Under the pieces are notes generated by a model. The model was not told the origin of the DNA and made no database searches. It worked only from the letters and a program-made list of their open reading frames with translations. Below are positions 8,267 through 16,862 of a stretch of DNA of 64,000 nt, piece after piece; positions within the stretch are counted from its first letter, which is position 1, and each line of letters starts with the position of its first letter. The stretch comes from Azohydromonas australica DSM 1124 (lineage in GTDB: Bacteria; Pseudomonadota; Gammaproteobacteria; Burkholderiales; Burkholderiaceae_C), in the NCBI RefSeq assembly GCF_000430725.1, contig NZ_AUMO01000056.1, positions 1 through 64,000 of the forward strand, read 5' to 3'. Position numbers and translations under genes: made by a program.

Positions 8267-9967
8267 TCAGTCGGCCGCGTAGATGTCGCGGTCCTTGGTC
8301 TCGCGGATGAAGAGCATGCCGATCACGAAGGTGGCGCCCGCAACCACGATGGGGTACCACAGGCCGTTGTAGATGTTGCCCGTCTGCGCCACGATGGCGA
8401 AGGCCGTGGTGGGCAGCAGCCCGCCGAACCAGCCGTTGCCGATGTGGTAGGGCAGGCTCATCGATGTGTAGCGGATGCGCGTGGGGAACAGCTCCACCAG
8501 CGCCGCCGCGATGGGGCCGTAGACCATGGTGACGTAGATCACCAGCAGCGTCAGGATCCCCACCACCAGCGGCTTGTTGATGCGCTCGGGGTCGGCCTTG
8601 GCCGGGTAGCCCGCAGCGCGCACGGCGTCGGTGAGCTCCTTCTTGAAGGCCTCCACGCGCGCCTTGCTCGGGGCGTCGAAGGCATGGCCGCCGGGGGCCA
8701 GCGTGGCGGTGGGCGCGGCGATGGTCTTGTCGCCGACCTTCACCGTCGCGGCGGTGCCGGCGGGGCCCTTCTCCACCGCGTAGTTCACGGCGCCCTGCGC
8801 CAGCGTGCGCTTGGCCAGGTCGCAGTCGCTGCGGAAGTCCACCTCGCGCGCGATGGGGCTGCCCTGGAAGCTGCAGCGCGCGGGGTCCACCGTGACGGTG
8901 ATGGGCACGGCGCTTTGCGCCTGCGCCAGCGCCGGGTTGGCGGCCACGGTGAGCGCCTTGAACAGCGGGAAGTAGGTCAGCGCCGCCACCAGGCAGCCGG
9001 CCATGATGATGGGCTTGCGCCCGATGCGGTCCGACAGCCAGCCGAAGAAGAGGAAGAAGGGGGTGCCCAGCAGCAGCGACACCGCGATCAGGATGTTGGC
9101 CGTCTGCGCGTCCACCCTGAGCGCCTGCGTGAGGAAGAACAGCGCGTAGAACTGGCCCGTGTACCACACCACCGCCTGGCCCGCCGTGAGGCCCACCAGC
9201 GCCAGGATCACGATCTTGAGGTTCTTCCAGCGCCCGAAGCTCTCCGACAGCGGCGCCTTGGAGCTGCGCCCCTCCTCCTTGATCTTCTTGAACGCGGGCG
9301 ACTCGTTCATCGACAGCCGGATCCACACGCTCACGGCCAGCAGCACGATGGACAGCAGGAAGGGCACGCGCCAGCCCCAGTCGGCGAACACCTCCTCGCC
9401 CATGGCCGTGCGCGCGCCCAGGATCACCACCAGGCTCAGGAACAGCCCCAGCGTGGCGGTGGTCTGGATCCAGGAGGTGTAGGCGCCGCGCTTGCCGTGC
9501 GGCGCGTGCTCGGCCACGTAGGTGGCCGCGCCGCCGTACTCGCCGCCCAGCGCCAGGCCCTGCAGCAGCCGCAGCGCGATGAGCATCACCGGTGCGGCCA
9601 CGCCCACGCTGGCGTAGCTGGGCAGCACGCCCACGATGAAGGTGGACAGGCCCATGAGCAGGATCGTCACCAGGAAGGTGTACTTGCGCCCGATCATGTC
9701 GCCCAGCCGCCCGAACACCAGCGCGCCGAAGGGCCGCACGATGAAGCCCGCGGCGAAGGCCAGCAGCGCGAAGATGAAAGCTGCGCCCGCATCCAGTCCG
9801 GAGAAGAACTGCTTGGCGATGATGGGTGCCAGCGCACCGTAGAGGTAGAAGTCGTACCACTCGAAGACGGTGCCCAGGCTGGAGGCGAAGATGACCCGGC
9901 GCTCCTCGCGGCTCATCGGCGCCATCGAGCGCGACGGGCTCAGCGCGCGCACGGAATTGGTGGCCAT
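8267..9967 (-). CDS. MHS-family major facilitator transporter with a large loop insertion
   Basis: A 566-residue MFS permease of the metabolite:H+ symporter group (relatives move shikimate, proline/betaine, citrate or other small acids). Support: the family N-terminus SSLGTVFEWYDFYLYG, the loop 2-3 motif GRLGDMIGRKYTF, GLALGGEYGGAATYVAEHAP after TM4, and a second-half repeat GWLSDRIGRKP. Between TM10 and TM11 (about residues 360-470) it has a hydrophilic insertion of about 110 residues, rich in Ala, Asp and Lys and with two Cys, that ordinary members lack. The ATG at 9967 is preferred because a GGAGACAAG ribosome-binding site precedes it. Substrate unknown; the divergent DUF485-actP pair hints at carboxylates. 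Confidence 0.85.
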   Translation of the reverse strand: MATNSVRALSPSRSMAPMSREERRVIFASSLGTVFEWYDFYLYGALAPIIAKQFFSGLDAGAAFIFALLAFAAGFIVRPFGALVFGRLGDMIGRKYTFLVTILLMGLSTFIVGVLPSYASVGVAAPVMLIALRLLQGLALGGEYGGAATYVAEHAPHGKRGAYTSWIQTTATLGLFLSLVVILGARTAMGEEVFADWGWRVPFLLSIVLLAVSVWIRLSMNESPAFKKIKEEGRSSKAPLSESFGRWKNLKIVILALVGLTAGQAVVWYTGQFYALFFLTQALRVDAQTANILIAVSLLLGTPFFLFFGWLSDRIGRKPIIMAGCLVAALTYFPLFKALTVAANPALAQAQSAVPITVTVDPARCSFQGSPIAREVDFRSDCDLAKRTLAQGAVNYAVEKGPAGTAATVKVGDKTIAAPTATLAPGGHAFDAPSKARVEAFKKELTDAVRAAGYPAKADPERINKPLVVGILTLLVIYVTMVYGPIAAALVELFPTRIRYTSMSLPYHIGNGWFGGLLPTTAFAIVAQTGNIYNGLWYPIVVAGATFVIGMLFIRETKDRDIYAAD

Positions 9968-10281
9968 GATGCTTGTCTCCTTGTGGTCTCGTGGGCTCGC
10001 TGACGGGGTGAGCGCTCCCCCGCGATGGCTCTTGCGGCGCATGCTGGGCGCCCTTTCTGACGGCTTGCTGACCCATGCCTGACGCCTCGCTGACGCCTAA
10101 GGATCAACCCGCAGGGGGTGGCTTTTGTAAGAAGTTGGTCAGACGCGCTGCCGAAACTGGTCTCACGAGGTGCCGCGCTCGTTGCTGCTGGCATCCCTGA
10201 CACCCTTGCACCGGAGACAAAGCAATGAGTGCATCCGCCGTGGGCCGCACGCCAGCCCAGCCGAGAACCGAGGAGACAAGC
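9968..10281. promoter_or_regulatory. Divergent control region between the MHS transporter and DUF485-actP
   Basis: This 314-base gap separates two divergent transporter transcripts. It contains no convincing gene. Its main content is a set of CTGAC repeats (see the array at 10057-10100, with one more CTGACG at 10000-10005). No good -35/-10 pair could be assigned with confidence in either direction. Confidence 0.6.
10057..10100 (+). repeat. Four CTGAC direct repeats with an exact 11-bp period
   Basis: CTGACG, CTGACC, CTGACG and CTGACG begin at 10057, 10068, 10079 and 10090, each exactly 11 bases apart; the last two units share CTGACGCCT. The 11-bp period places all copies on one face of the helix, as in the direct-repeat operators (7-bp box plus 4-bp spacer) bound by OmpR/PhoB-family response regulators. 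It lies between the MHS transporter and DUF485-actP genes and is probably an operator for one or both. The regulator is unknown. Confidence 0.65.
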
Positions 10282-10590
10282 ATGGTCGACCCCGTGGTCG
10301 CCCGCATCCAATCCAACCCGAAGTACCAGGAGCTGCGCAGCAAGCGCAGCAGCTTCGGCTGGATGCTAACCATCCTGATGATGGTCGTGTACTACGGCTA
10401 CATCGCGCTGATCGCCTTCAACAAGCCCTTCCTGGCCACGCCGCTGGGCCAGGGCGTCACGACGCTGGGCATCCCGCTGGGCATGGGCGTGATCATCTTC
10501 ACGATCGTCATCACCGGTATCTACGTGCGCCGCGCCAACAGCGAGTTCGACGCGCTGACGGCCCAGATCCTCAAGGAGGCCGCCAAGTGA
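10282..10590 (+). CDS. DUF485 membrane protein (ActP partner, YjcH-like)
   Basis: A 102-residue inner-membrane protein of the DUF485 family, with the diagnostic N-terminus [19 protein letters not shown] followed by two membrane segments (about 27-49 and 61-83) and a short cytoplasmic tail. Family members sit immediately upstream of actP-type solute:sodium symporters and are thought to assist them. Here the stop overlaps the GTG start of actP as GTGA. A strong GAGGAGA ribosome-binding site fixes the ATG at 10282 rather than the in-frame ATG at 10225. Confidence 0.9.
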   Translation: MVDPVVARIQSNPKYQELRSKRSSFGWMLTILMMVVYYGYIALIAFNKPFLATPLGQGVTTLGIPLGMGVIIFTIVITGIYVRRANSEFDALTAQILKEAAK

Positions 10591-12317
10591 GCGCCAAGCA
10601 TCTCAAGACCCTGGCCGCGCTGGCGGCCCTGACCGGAGCCGGCGCCGCGCTGGCCGCCGGCGGCGACCTGGGCACGGCCGCCAAGCAGGCGACCAACTGG
10701 ACCGCCATCGCCATGTTCGCCATCTTCGTGATGGCCACGCTGTGGATCACGAAGTGGGCCGCGGCCAAGACGCGCTCGGCCGCCGACTTCTACACCGCCG
10801 GCGGCGGCATCACCGGCTTCCAGAACGGCCTGGCCATCGCGGGCGACTACATGTCCGCCGCCTCGTTCCTGGGCATCTCCGCGGCCGTGATGGCCACCGG
10901 CTACGACGGCCTGATCTACTCGATCGGCTTCCTCGTGGGCTGGCCCGTCATCACCTTCCTGATGGCCGAGCGGCTGCGCAACCTGGGCAAGTTCACCTTC
11001 GCCGACGTCGCGGGCTACCGCTTCAAGCAGACCCCCATCCGCGCCTTCGCCGCCTCCGGCACGCTGGTGGTGGTGGCCTTCTACCTGATCGCGCAGATGG
11101 TCGGCGCCGGCCAGCTCATCAAGCTGCTGTTCGGCCTGGAGTACTGGATCGCCGTGGTGATCGTGGGCGCGCTGATGATGGTCTACGTGCTCTTCGGCGG
11201 CATGACGGCCACCACCTGGGTGCAGATCATCAAGGCGGTGCTGCTGCTCTCCGGCGTGAGCTTCATGGCCTTCATGGTGCTGGCGAAGTTCAACTTCAGC
11301 CCCGAGGCGCTGTTCGCCAAGGGCGTGGACGTGAAAACCGCCATCGCCATCGCCGCGGGCAAGACGCCTGAGGAAGCCAAGGCCACCGGCATCTCGCTCA
11401 TGGGCCCGGGCGGCTTCATCAAGGACCCCATCTCCGCCATCAGCTTCGGCATGGCGCTGATGTTCGGCACCGCCGGCCTGCCCCACATCCTGATGCGCTT
11501 CTTCACCGTGCCTGACGCGAAGGAAGCTCGCAAGTCGGTGTTCTGGGCCACGACCTGGATCGGCTACTTCTACGTCCTGATCTTCATCATCGGCTTCGGC
11601 GCCATCACCCTGGTGCTGACCAACCCCGACCTGGCCGACACGGCCAAGGGCGTGATCAAGGGCGGCGCCGGCACGGCCAACATGGCCGCGGTGCTGGTGG
11701 CCAAGACGGTGGGCGGCGACGTGTTCTTCGGCTTCATCTCCGCCGTGGCCTTCGCCACCATCCTGGCGGTGGTTGCCGGCCTGACGCTGTCGGGTGCCTC
11801 GGCCGTGTCGCACGACCTCTACGCCACGGTGTTCAAGAAGGGCAAGGCCGACAGCGCCTCGGAACTGCGGGTCTCGCGCATCACCACCCTGGTGCTGGGC
11901 ATCGTCGCCGTGGTGCTGGGCATCGCCTTCGAGAAGCAGAACATCGCCTTCATGGTGAGCCTGGCCTTCGCCATCGCCGCCTCGGCCAACTTCCCCGTGC
12001 TCTTCATGAGCGTGCTGTGGAAGGACTGCACCACCAAGGGCGCCGTGATCGGCGGCTTCCTGGGCCTGATCAGCTCGGTGGCCTTGACGGTGGTGTCGCC
12101 CTCGGTGTGGGAAGCCACGCTGGGCAACCCCAAGGGCTCGGCGCTGTTCCCCTACACCTCGCCGGCGCTGTTCTCCATGACCATCGGCTTCGTGGGCATC
12201 TGGCTGTTCTCGATCATGGACCGCAGCGCGCAAGCCGCCAAGGAACGCGCCGCCTTCCCGACGCAGCAAGTGCGCTCCGAGACGGGCCTCGGCGCCGCCG
12301 GTGCCTCGGGCCACTGA
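10587..12317 (+). CDS. actP: Cation/acetate symporter ActP
   Basis: A 576-residue polytopic sodium:solute symporter (SSF family) with an N-terminal signal-like segment ([18 protein letters not shown]) and about 13 membrane spans. Strong ActP signatures include [33 protein letters not shown] and [24 protein letters not shown]. It takes up acetate and other short carboxylates with a cation. The start is a GTG overlapping the DUF485 stop, preceded by AAGGAGG inside the upstream gene. Loss of either gene would probably impair growth on low acetate. The last residues (about 545-576) form a polar cytoplasmic tail. Closed by a strong terminator. Confidence 0.93.
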   Translation: MSAKHLKTLAALAALTGAGAALAAGGDLGTAAKQATNWTAIAMFAIFVMATLWITKWAAAKTRSAADFYTAGGGITGFQNGLAIAGDYMSAASFLGISAAVMATGYDGLIYSIGFLVGWPVITFLMAERLRNLGKFTFADVAGYRFKQTPIRAFAASGTLVVVAFYLIAQMVGAGQLIKLLFGLEYWIAVVIVGALMMVYVLFGGMTATTWVQIIKAVLLLSGVSFMAFMVLAKFNFSPEALFAKGVDVKTAIAIAAGKTPEEAKATGISLMGPGGFIKDPISAISFGMALMFGTAGLPHILMRFFTVPDAKEARKSVFWATTWIGYFYVLIFIIGFGAITLVLTNPDLADTAKGVIKGGAGTANMAAVLVAKTVGGDVFFGFISAVAFATILAVVAGLTLSGASAVSHDLYATVFKKGKADSASELRVSRITTLVLGIVAVVLGIAFEKQNIAFMVSLAFAIAASANFPVLFMSVLWKDCTTKGAVIGGFLGLISSVALTVVSPSVWEATLGNPKGSALFPYTSPALFSMTIGFVGIWLFSIMDRSAQAAKERAAFPTQQVRSETGLGAAGASGH

Positions 12318-12354
12318 TCGGCTCCACCCACACGCCGCGCCCAGCGCGGCGCCT

Positions 12355-12385
12355 CGAAAAGGCCGGGCTTGCCCGGCCTTTTTTC
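12355..12385 (+). terminator. Rho-independent terminator after actP
   Basis: AAAAGGCCGGGC and GCCCGGCCTTTTTT form a perfect stem with a two-base loop and a T run. The A-rich left flank makes it bidirectional, so it can also end the convergent gtrA operon. Confidence 0.85.
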
Positions 12386-12404
12386 GTTGGAACGGGAGAC
12401 AGCA

Positions 12405-12806
12405 TCAGCCCGCGGCCGCGCGGAACACCGCATGCCGCTGCAGCAGGCAGGCACAGCCGGTGTACGCGGCCAGCGCCGCCGCCTGCGCCCACGGCGCCGG
12501 CACACCCGCCCACAGCGCGGACTGCAGCACGGCCGCGTTGAAGGCCCAGGCCAGCGCCACCGCCGCCAGGTACGCCGGCATGCCGCTGCGGTGCGGGCGG
12601 GCGCTGCCGAAGACCCAGCGGCGCTGCAGCCCATAGCCCGCCAGCAGCCCCAGCGCGTAGCCGCCGGCGTTGGCCACCAGCGGCGTGCAGCCCAGCGGGC
12701 CCTGCAGCAGCAGGATCAGCCCGCCGCCCAGCAGCGTGTTGAGCACGCCGGCGGCGGCGTAGCGCGCGAGCCACCGCGGCAGCCGCGCCGCGCGCCGATC
12801 AGGCAC
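12405..12806 (-). CDS. GtrA-family membrane protein (putative lipid-linked sugar flippase)
   Basis: A 133-residue protein with four predicted membrane helices and the GtrA signature: RYAAAGVLNTLLGGGL near the N-terminus, LVANAGGYALGLLAGYGLQRRWVF in the middle and AAYTGCACLLQRHAVF at the end. GtrA proteins are thought to flip undecaprenyl-phosphate-linked sugar across the inner membrane. The chosen start is a GTG at 12806 inside the tail of the methyltransferase gene, which makes a normal GtrA length; an upstream ATG frame would add residues that are a shadow of that gene. Last gene of a four-gene operon with a GT2 enzyme. Confidence 0.8.
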   Translation of the reverse strand: MPDRRAARLPRWLARYAAAGVLNTLLGGGLILLLQGPLGCTPLVANAGGYALGLLAGYGLQRRWVFGSARPHRSGMPAYLAAVALAWAFNAAVLQSALWAGVPAPWAQAAALAAYTGCACLLQRHAVFRAAAG

Positions 12807-13530
12807 GCGCGTGCAGCGCGTACTGCGCCCCCAGCGGCAGCCAGCGCAGGCCCTGCTCCAGCGCGCGCAGCCCGCGCAGCGCGGCCGGGAAGAACACGCG
12901 GTAGTCCACGCGCAGCGCGCGCAGGCCCGCCGCGGCACAGCGCCGGCGCATCGTGGCCGCGCCCACGAGCACGGCGTTCTCGTCCAGCGGGCAGTTGCGT
13001 ACCGCCCGCACCGTCAGCGGGTTGAGCGGGTTGTGCTCGTAGATCATCAGCGGCGCGCCGGGCTTGAGCACGCGGCGCAGCTCGCGCAGCGCCGCCGGGT
13101 GCTGCGCGGGCGGGATGTGGTGGAACACGCAGCAGGCGAAGGCGCCATCGACGCTGGCGTCGCGCAGCGGCAGCCGGCCGTCGCGGATCATCAGGTAGCG
13201 CGCCCGCGGGCCGTGCTCGCGCCACGAGGCCGCCAGGCTCGCGGCGGAGACGTCGGCGCACAGCAGCCGCGCGCGCGGGCGCAGTTCCAGGAAGGGCCGC
13301 ACCGAGGCGCCCACGCCGCTGCCGAAGTCGAGATAGGTGCCGTCGGCGGGCGCGCCCAGCGCGTCGAGCTCGGCGGCGAAGTCGCGCATCTTGTAGGCCG
13401 CGAAATACTCCGGCGCCTCGCCGCTGAGCGCGATGTTGCGCGCGTGCAGCTCGCGGTAGTCCGCGGCGAAGCGGTCGAACTCGGCCTGCGCGGCGCGGTG
13501 TTCACAGGACATGGCGGCCTCCCGTTTCAT
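12799..13530 (-). CDS. Class I SAM-dependent methyltransferase
   Basis: A 243-residue methyltransferase. SAM motif I is YLDFGSGVGAS (about 86-96), followed by an acidic strand end LLCADVS, the DGRLPLRDASVDGAFACCVFHHI region and a post-motif LRELRRVLKPGAPLMIYEHNP typical of UbiE/Methyltransf_11 proteins. The substrate is not known; the operon suggests a sugar, polyprenyl-sugar or lipid. The ATG at 13530 overlaps the stop of the GT2 gene as ATGA; a later Met at 13512 is possible. Its own 3' end overlaps the GtrA start. Confidence 0.8.
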   Translation of the reverse strand: MKREAAMSCEHRAAQAEFDRFAADYRELHARNIALSGEAPEYFAAYKMRDFAAELDALGAPADGTYLDFGSGVGASVRPFLELRPRARLLCADVSAASLAASWREHGPRARYLMIRDGRLPLRDASVDGAFACCVFHHIPPAQHPAALRELRRVLKPGAPLMIYEHNPLNPLTVRAVRNCPLDENAVLVGAATMRRRCAAAGLRALRVDYRVFFPAALRGLRALEQGLRWLPLGAQYALHARA

Positions 13531-14615
13531 GTTGATCTCTCAACGACGTAGCGCGGGCGTCCCTTGGTTTCGAGGTAGATCTTGGCGACGTACTCGCCGA
13601 TCACGCCCAGGCTCAGCAGCTGCACGCCGCCGAGGAAGAACACCGGCAGCCCGATCGAGGCCCAGCCCGGCAGGGTGTGGCCGTCCACCAGCCGCGCCCA
13701 CAGCACCCACAGCGCGCCCGCGAAGCTCGCACCCGACACCAGCAGCCCCAGCAGCGTGATGGCGCGCAGCGGCGCGGCGGAGAAGGACGTGACGCCCTGC
13801 CACGCCAGCGCCAGCATGCGCGCCAGCGGGTACTTGGAGCGGCCGGCGAAGCGCTCGTGCCTGTCGTAGTGCACGACGGCCTGGCGAAAGCCCAGCCGCG
13901 GCACGATGCCGCGCAGGAACAGGTTCGTCTCGCCGTAGGCCGACAGCGCCTGCACGCAGCGGCGCGACAGCAGCCGGTAGTCGGCGTGGTTGAACACCAC
14001 GTCCACGCCCAGCGCACTCAACAGCCGGTAGTAGCCCTCGGCGCTGCAGCGCTTGAACCAGCCGTCGACGTCGCGGCTGCGGCGCACGCCGTAGACCACC
14101 TCGGCGCCGTCGCGGTACGCGGCCAGCATGGCGCGGATGGCCTGCGGGTCGTCCTGCAGGTCGGCGTCGATGCTCACCAGCACGTCGCCCGGGGCCTGCA
14201 GCAGCCCGGCCAGCAGCGCGTTCTGGTGGCCGCAGTTGCGCGAGAGCTTGATGCCGTGCATCGCGGCATCAGCCTGCGACAGCGCCTCGATCAGCGTCCA
14301 GGTGGCGTCGCTGGAGCCGTCGTCCACGAAGTACACGCCGCTGTCGGGTGCGATCTCGCCCTCGTGCCGGAGCTCTTCGAGCAGCAGCGCCAGCCGCCGC
14401 GCCGTCTCGGGCAGCACCTCCTGCTCGTTGAAGCAGGGCACGACGATGGACAGCCGCGTACCGCCGCCGCTGCGCGCGGCGCGCAGCACCTCGGCGGCGT
14501 ACTTCGGCCAGTCCGGCTCGGCCTCCAGCCGCGCGATGGGCGGCACTTCGCCGCGCGCCTCGGCGGCATCCGCATCCGGCGCCTGCGGGGGCGCCACGCC
14601 TCGTGTGATGGCCAT
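13527..14615 (-). CDS. GT2 glycosyltransferase, bactoprenol type (GtrB/YkcC-like)
   Basis: A 362-residue membrane-anchored glycosyltransferase. The GT-A domain shows SIVVPCFNEQEVLPE, VDDGSSDAT, LSRNCGHQNALLAGL and a SIDADLQDDP DxD metal site; two C-terminal membrane helices (about 270-335) end in the family tail LGVIGEYVAKIYLETKGRPRY. Enzymes of this type move a sugar from a nucleotide donor to undecaprenyl phosphate on the cytoplasmic face. With GtrA two genes on, this looks like a GtrAB-type module. A GGGGAGGAGAGC ribosome-binding site selects the ATG at 14615. The first 50 residues are a Pro/Ala-rich extension. Confidence 0.88.
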   Translation of the reverse strand: MAITRGVAPPQAPDADAAEARGEVPPIARLEAEPDWPKYAAEVLRAARSGGGTRLSIVVPCFNEQEVLPETARRLALLLEELRHEGEIAPDSGVYFVDDGSSDATWTLIEALSQADAAMHGIKLSRNCGHQNALLAGLLQAPGDVLVSIDADLQDDPQAIRAMLAAYRDGAEVVYGVRRSRDVDGWFKRCSAEGYYRLLSALGVDVVFNHADYRLLSRRCVQALSAYGETNLFLRGIVPRLGFRQAVVHYDRHERFAGRSKYPLARMLALAWQGVTSFSAAPLRAITLLGLLVSGASFAGALWVLWARLVDGHTLPGWASIGLPVFFLGGVQLLSLGVIGEYVAKIYLETKGRPRYVVERST

Positions 14616-14646
14616 GCTCTCCTCCCCTGGCGCGTTGGCTGTGGGT

Positions 14647-16167
14647 TCAGGGCCGGCGCGCGCCGGCGCACACGTGCACCACCGCGTCGTCGTCGGCATA
14701 CACGCGGCGCCAGCCCGGCAGCTCGTCCAGCAGCGCCACGGCCGGCGTGCCGGGCAGCAGCAGCGACCAGCCGAAGCCATGGCGTTCCAGGAACGCCAGG
14801 AAGCCGCGGCGGTCCTTCAGCTGCATGGCGTCGATCGTGTCCTGCAGGAAGCGGTCGCCGTACATGTCGGCGCGGCCGTCGATGTGCACCGGAATGCCGC
14901 GGTAGATCAGGTAGCCGCCGAAGCCGTAGTCGTTGAACACCGGCCCCTGCGCGCCCGCGGCCAGCGCCGCCTCCACCGCGCGCTGCGGCGTGATGGACGC
15001 CTCGGGCCGCGGCTCGCGCGCCGGCAGCACGCCCGCAACCAGCAGCGCCACGACGCACAGGCCCGCCACACGGGCGCCCCAGCGCGAGGGCTGCGCCAGC
15101 GCGCGGAACCAGCGGTCCAGCGCAGCGGCGTCGGACGCGCCCGAAGTCGCGGCCTTCAGGCCGCGCGCCAGCGGCACCGCCAGCAGCAGCGGCGACACCA
15201 TGCCCAGCAGCGCGATGTTGCGCTGGTGCTTGAGCGCCAGGTACACCAGGCCCACCAGCAGCAGCAGGCGCACCCAGGGCAGGCGCACACACCCCGACAG
15301 GCCCAGGCCCAGCATCAGCAGCAACCAGACCAGGAAGGGCTGCAGCAGGTGGAAATTGGGCGACTGCCACTCGCCGATCGCCGCCAGCGCCACCTTCAGC
15401 GACATGACGTGCAGCGTGAACTCGACGGCTTCCACGCCGAAGGGCGTGAGCAGCGCGGCCAGCGCCGACAGCGCGACGAAAGCCGCCCAGCGCAGGGCCA
15501 GCTGCCGGCGCTGGCCCTGCGGCTGCGCCAGCACTGCGTCCAACGCCAGGGCCGCGCCCAGTGCCAGCCCGATCGTGAAGCTGCCATGCAGGTTGGCCCA
15601 CAGCAGCATCACGCCCAGCAGCCACCAGGGCGGGCCGCGGCGCGCCTCGCCCGCGTTCACCAGCGTCGCCACCCACAGCATCAGCAGCGGCCAGGCCAAC
15701 ACGTGCGGCCGCGCCAGCACATGCGACAGCGACATCGCCGCCGCCAGCGCGACGAGGAGCAGCGCATGCACGGGCTCCATGCGCCGCATCAGGAAGCGCG
15801 TGAGCAGCGCCAGCGTCAGTGCCAGCGCCGTGGCGGTCAGGGTTACCAGGCCGGCCCAGCCCGCCGCGCCGTGCACCGCCTGCATCACGACCTCCGCCAG
15901 CCACTCGTGCGCCGTCCACGGCGCTCCGGGCATCGAATGCGAGAAGGGGTCGCTGTGCGGCACCGTGCCGTGCTCGGCGATCCAGCGGCCGGCGGCGATG
16001 TGCCAGTACGTGTCCCCGTCGCCCAGGATCTTGTTCACGGGCAACTGCACCAGCAAGCCGAAGAAGGTTGCGAGCACCACCAACAGCGGCCAGGACAGGC
16101 CCAGCGTTCGCGGCGCTGCGGGCGCCGGCAGCGCGGCAGGGGACGAGGGATGAGGCACGGATTCCAT
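14647..16167 (-). CDS. Polytopic membrane protein, probable GT-C-like glycosyltransferase
   Basis: A 506-residue inner-membrane protein with about 10-11 hydrophobic segments. The first periplasmic loop carries GDGDTYWHIAAGRWIAEHG and then SDPFSHSMPG and HEWLAE, a pattern seen in bacterial GT-C (PMT-like) proteins where an acidic pair near TM1 is catalytic. The C-terminal soluble part (about 400-506) contains NDYGFGGYLIYRG and IDGRADMYGD, also typical of this uncharacterised family. It is first in the operon with GT2, methyltransferase and GtrA, so it is the best candidate for the final transferase that uses the flipped lipid-linked sugar. That role is inferred. Confidence 0.6.
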   Translation of the reverse strand: MESVPHPSSPAALPAPAAPRTLGLSWPLLVVLATFFGLLVQLPVNKILGDGDTYWHIAAGRWIAEHGTVPHSDPFSHSMPGAPWTAHEWLAEVVMQAVHGAAGWAGLVTLTATALALTLALLTRFLMRRMEPVHALLLVALAAAMSLSHVLARPHVLAWPLLMLWVATLVNAGEARRGPPWWLLGVMLLWANLHGSFTIGLALGAALALDAVLAQPQGQRRQLALRWAAFVALSALAALLTPFGVEAVEFTLHVMSLKVALAAIGEWQSPNFHLLQPFLVWLLLMLGLGLSGCVRLPWVRLLLLVGLVYLALKHQRNIALLGMVSPLLLAVPLARGLKAATSGASDAAALDRWFRALAQPSRWGARVAGLCVVALLVAGVLPAREPRPEASITPQRAVEAALAAGAQGPVFNDYGFGGYLIYRGIPVHIDGRADMYGDRFLQDTIDAMQLKDRRGFLAFLERHGFGWSLLLPGTPAVALLDELPGWRRVYADDDAVVHVCAGARRP

Positions 16168-16862
16168 GGCGCAGGCGACGCGTTGACCGAGGTGCAGCCC
16201 ACTCTAGAAGTGGGCCGGCAGGGCGTCGAGAGCGCTTGCGCGCCCGCCCGGACGCGGCCTCGGCCGCAGCCATGACAAAGCTCCCGGTCGACCCAGGACG
16301 CCCTGCGGGGCCCGCCGCGCAGGGCCAAGGCCTGGCCCGGCACGTCCAGCGGCGGGCTGCGCGACGCTGGCCACCCTCTTCTCTCCTCGCACCACGGCTT
16401 GGCGGGCCTGTGACCGCGCAAGTGCCACCTTGGTCAAGAGCCGGAAACGGAAAGGGGCCAGCGAGCGGCTTTTATGGCGAAACTCGTATGTCAACCCGTG
16501 TTCGCGGGGGGAGGATTTTCCTGGCCTTCAGGATGCAAATACTCCTCACTCAAAGCCCTTTGAACAACAGCTACGAGAGCGCACTCGATGCTTTCAGGCC
16601 TTTTTGCCGGCATGCGCCGGGGTTACATAACCTAAACACAACATAGTCAGAACATTTCCATGTAATTCTTTCCGTTACGTGACGTTCCAGCGGCAACAAC
16701 GGCCATGTCGACCGGAATGGCGGTGTCTGGGGCACCACAAGGTTTTGCTGCGCTGCAATAGACAATCAATCGTGAGGTATGTCTCAATATGAATCCAGGG
16801 AGTGCCCTGGGTTACATATGGAGCGGAAGCCGCCCCAAACCCCAGGCGGAAAAGAGGGAGCC
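16168..16862. other. Long non-coding region upstream of the Tad regulator genes
   Basis: Nearly 700 bases without a convincing gene. The part from about 16540 to 16800 is clearly AT-richer than the surroundings, as expected of a complex promoter. It holds an interrupted palindrome GGTTA-CA-TAACC (16621-16632), a second GGGTTACATA at 16809-16818, and a copy of the 15-base word CCATGACAAAGCTCC (16270-16284) that recurs at 19341. It probably contains promoters for both the glycan operon and the kinase gene, but none can be placed firmly. Short open frames here have poor composition and no ribosome-binding site. Confidence 0.5.

Noticed and set aside
8094-10076. 660-codon minus-strand frame overlapping the MHS transporter
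   Set aside because: Different frame of the same DNA with Arg/Gly/His-rich shadow translation.
16430-16630. Small plus-strand frame in the non-coding region before the kinase
   Set aside because: No ribosome-binding site, odd composition and no recognisable features.
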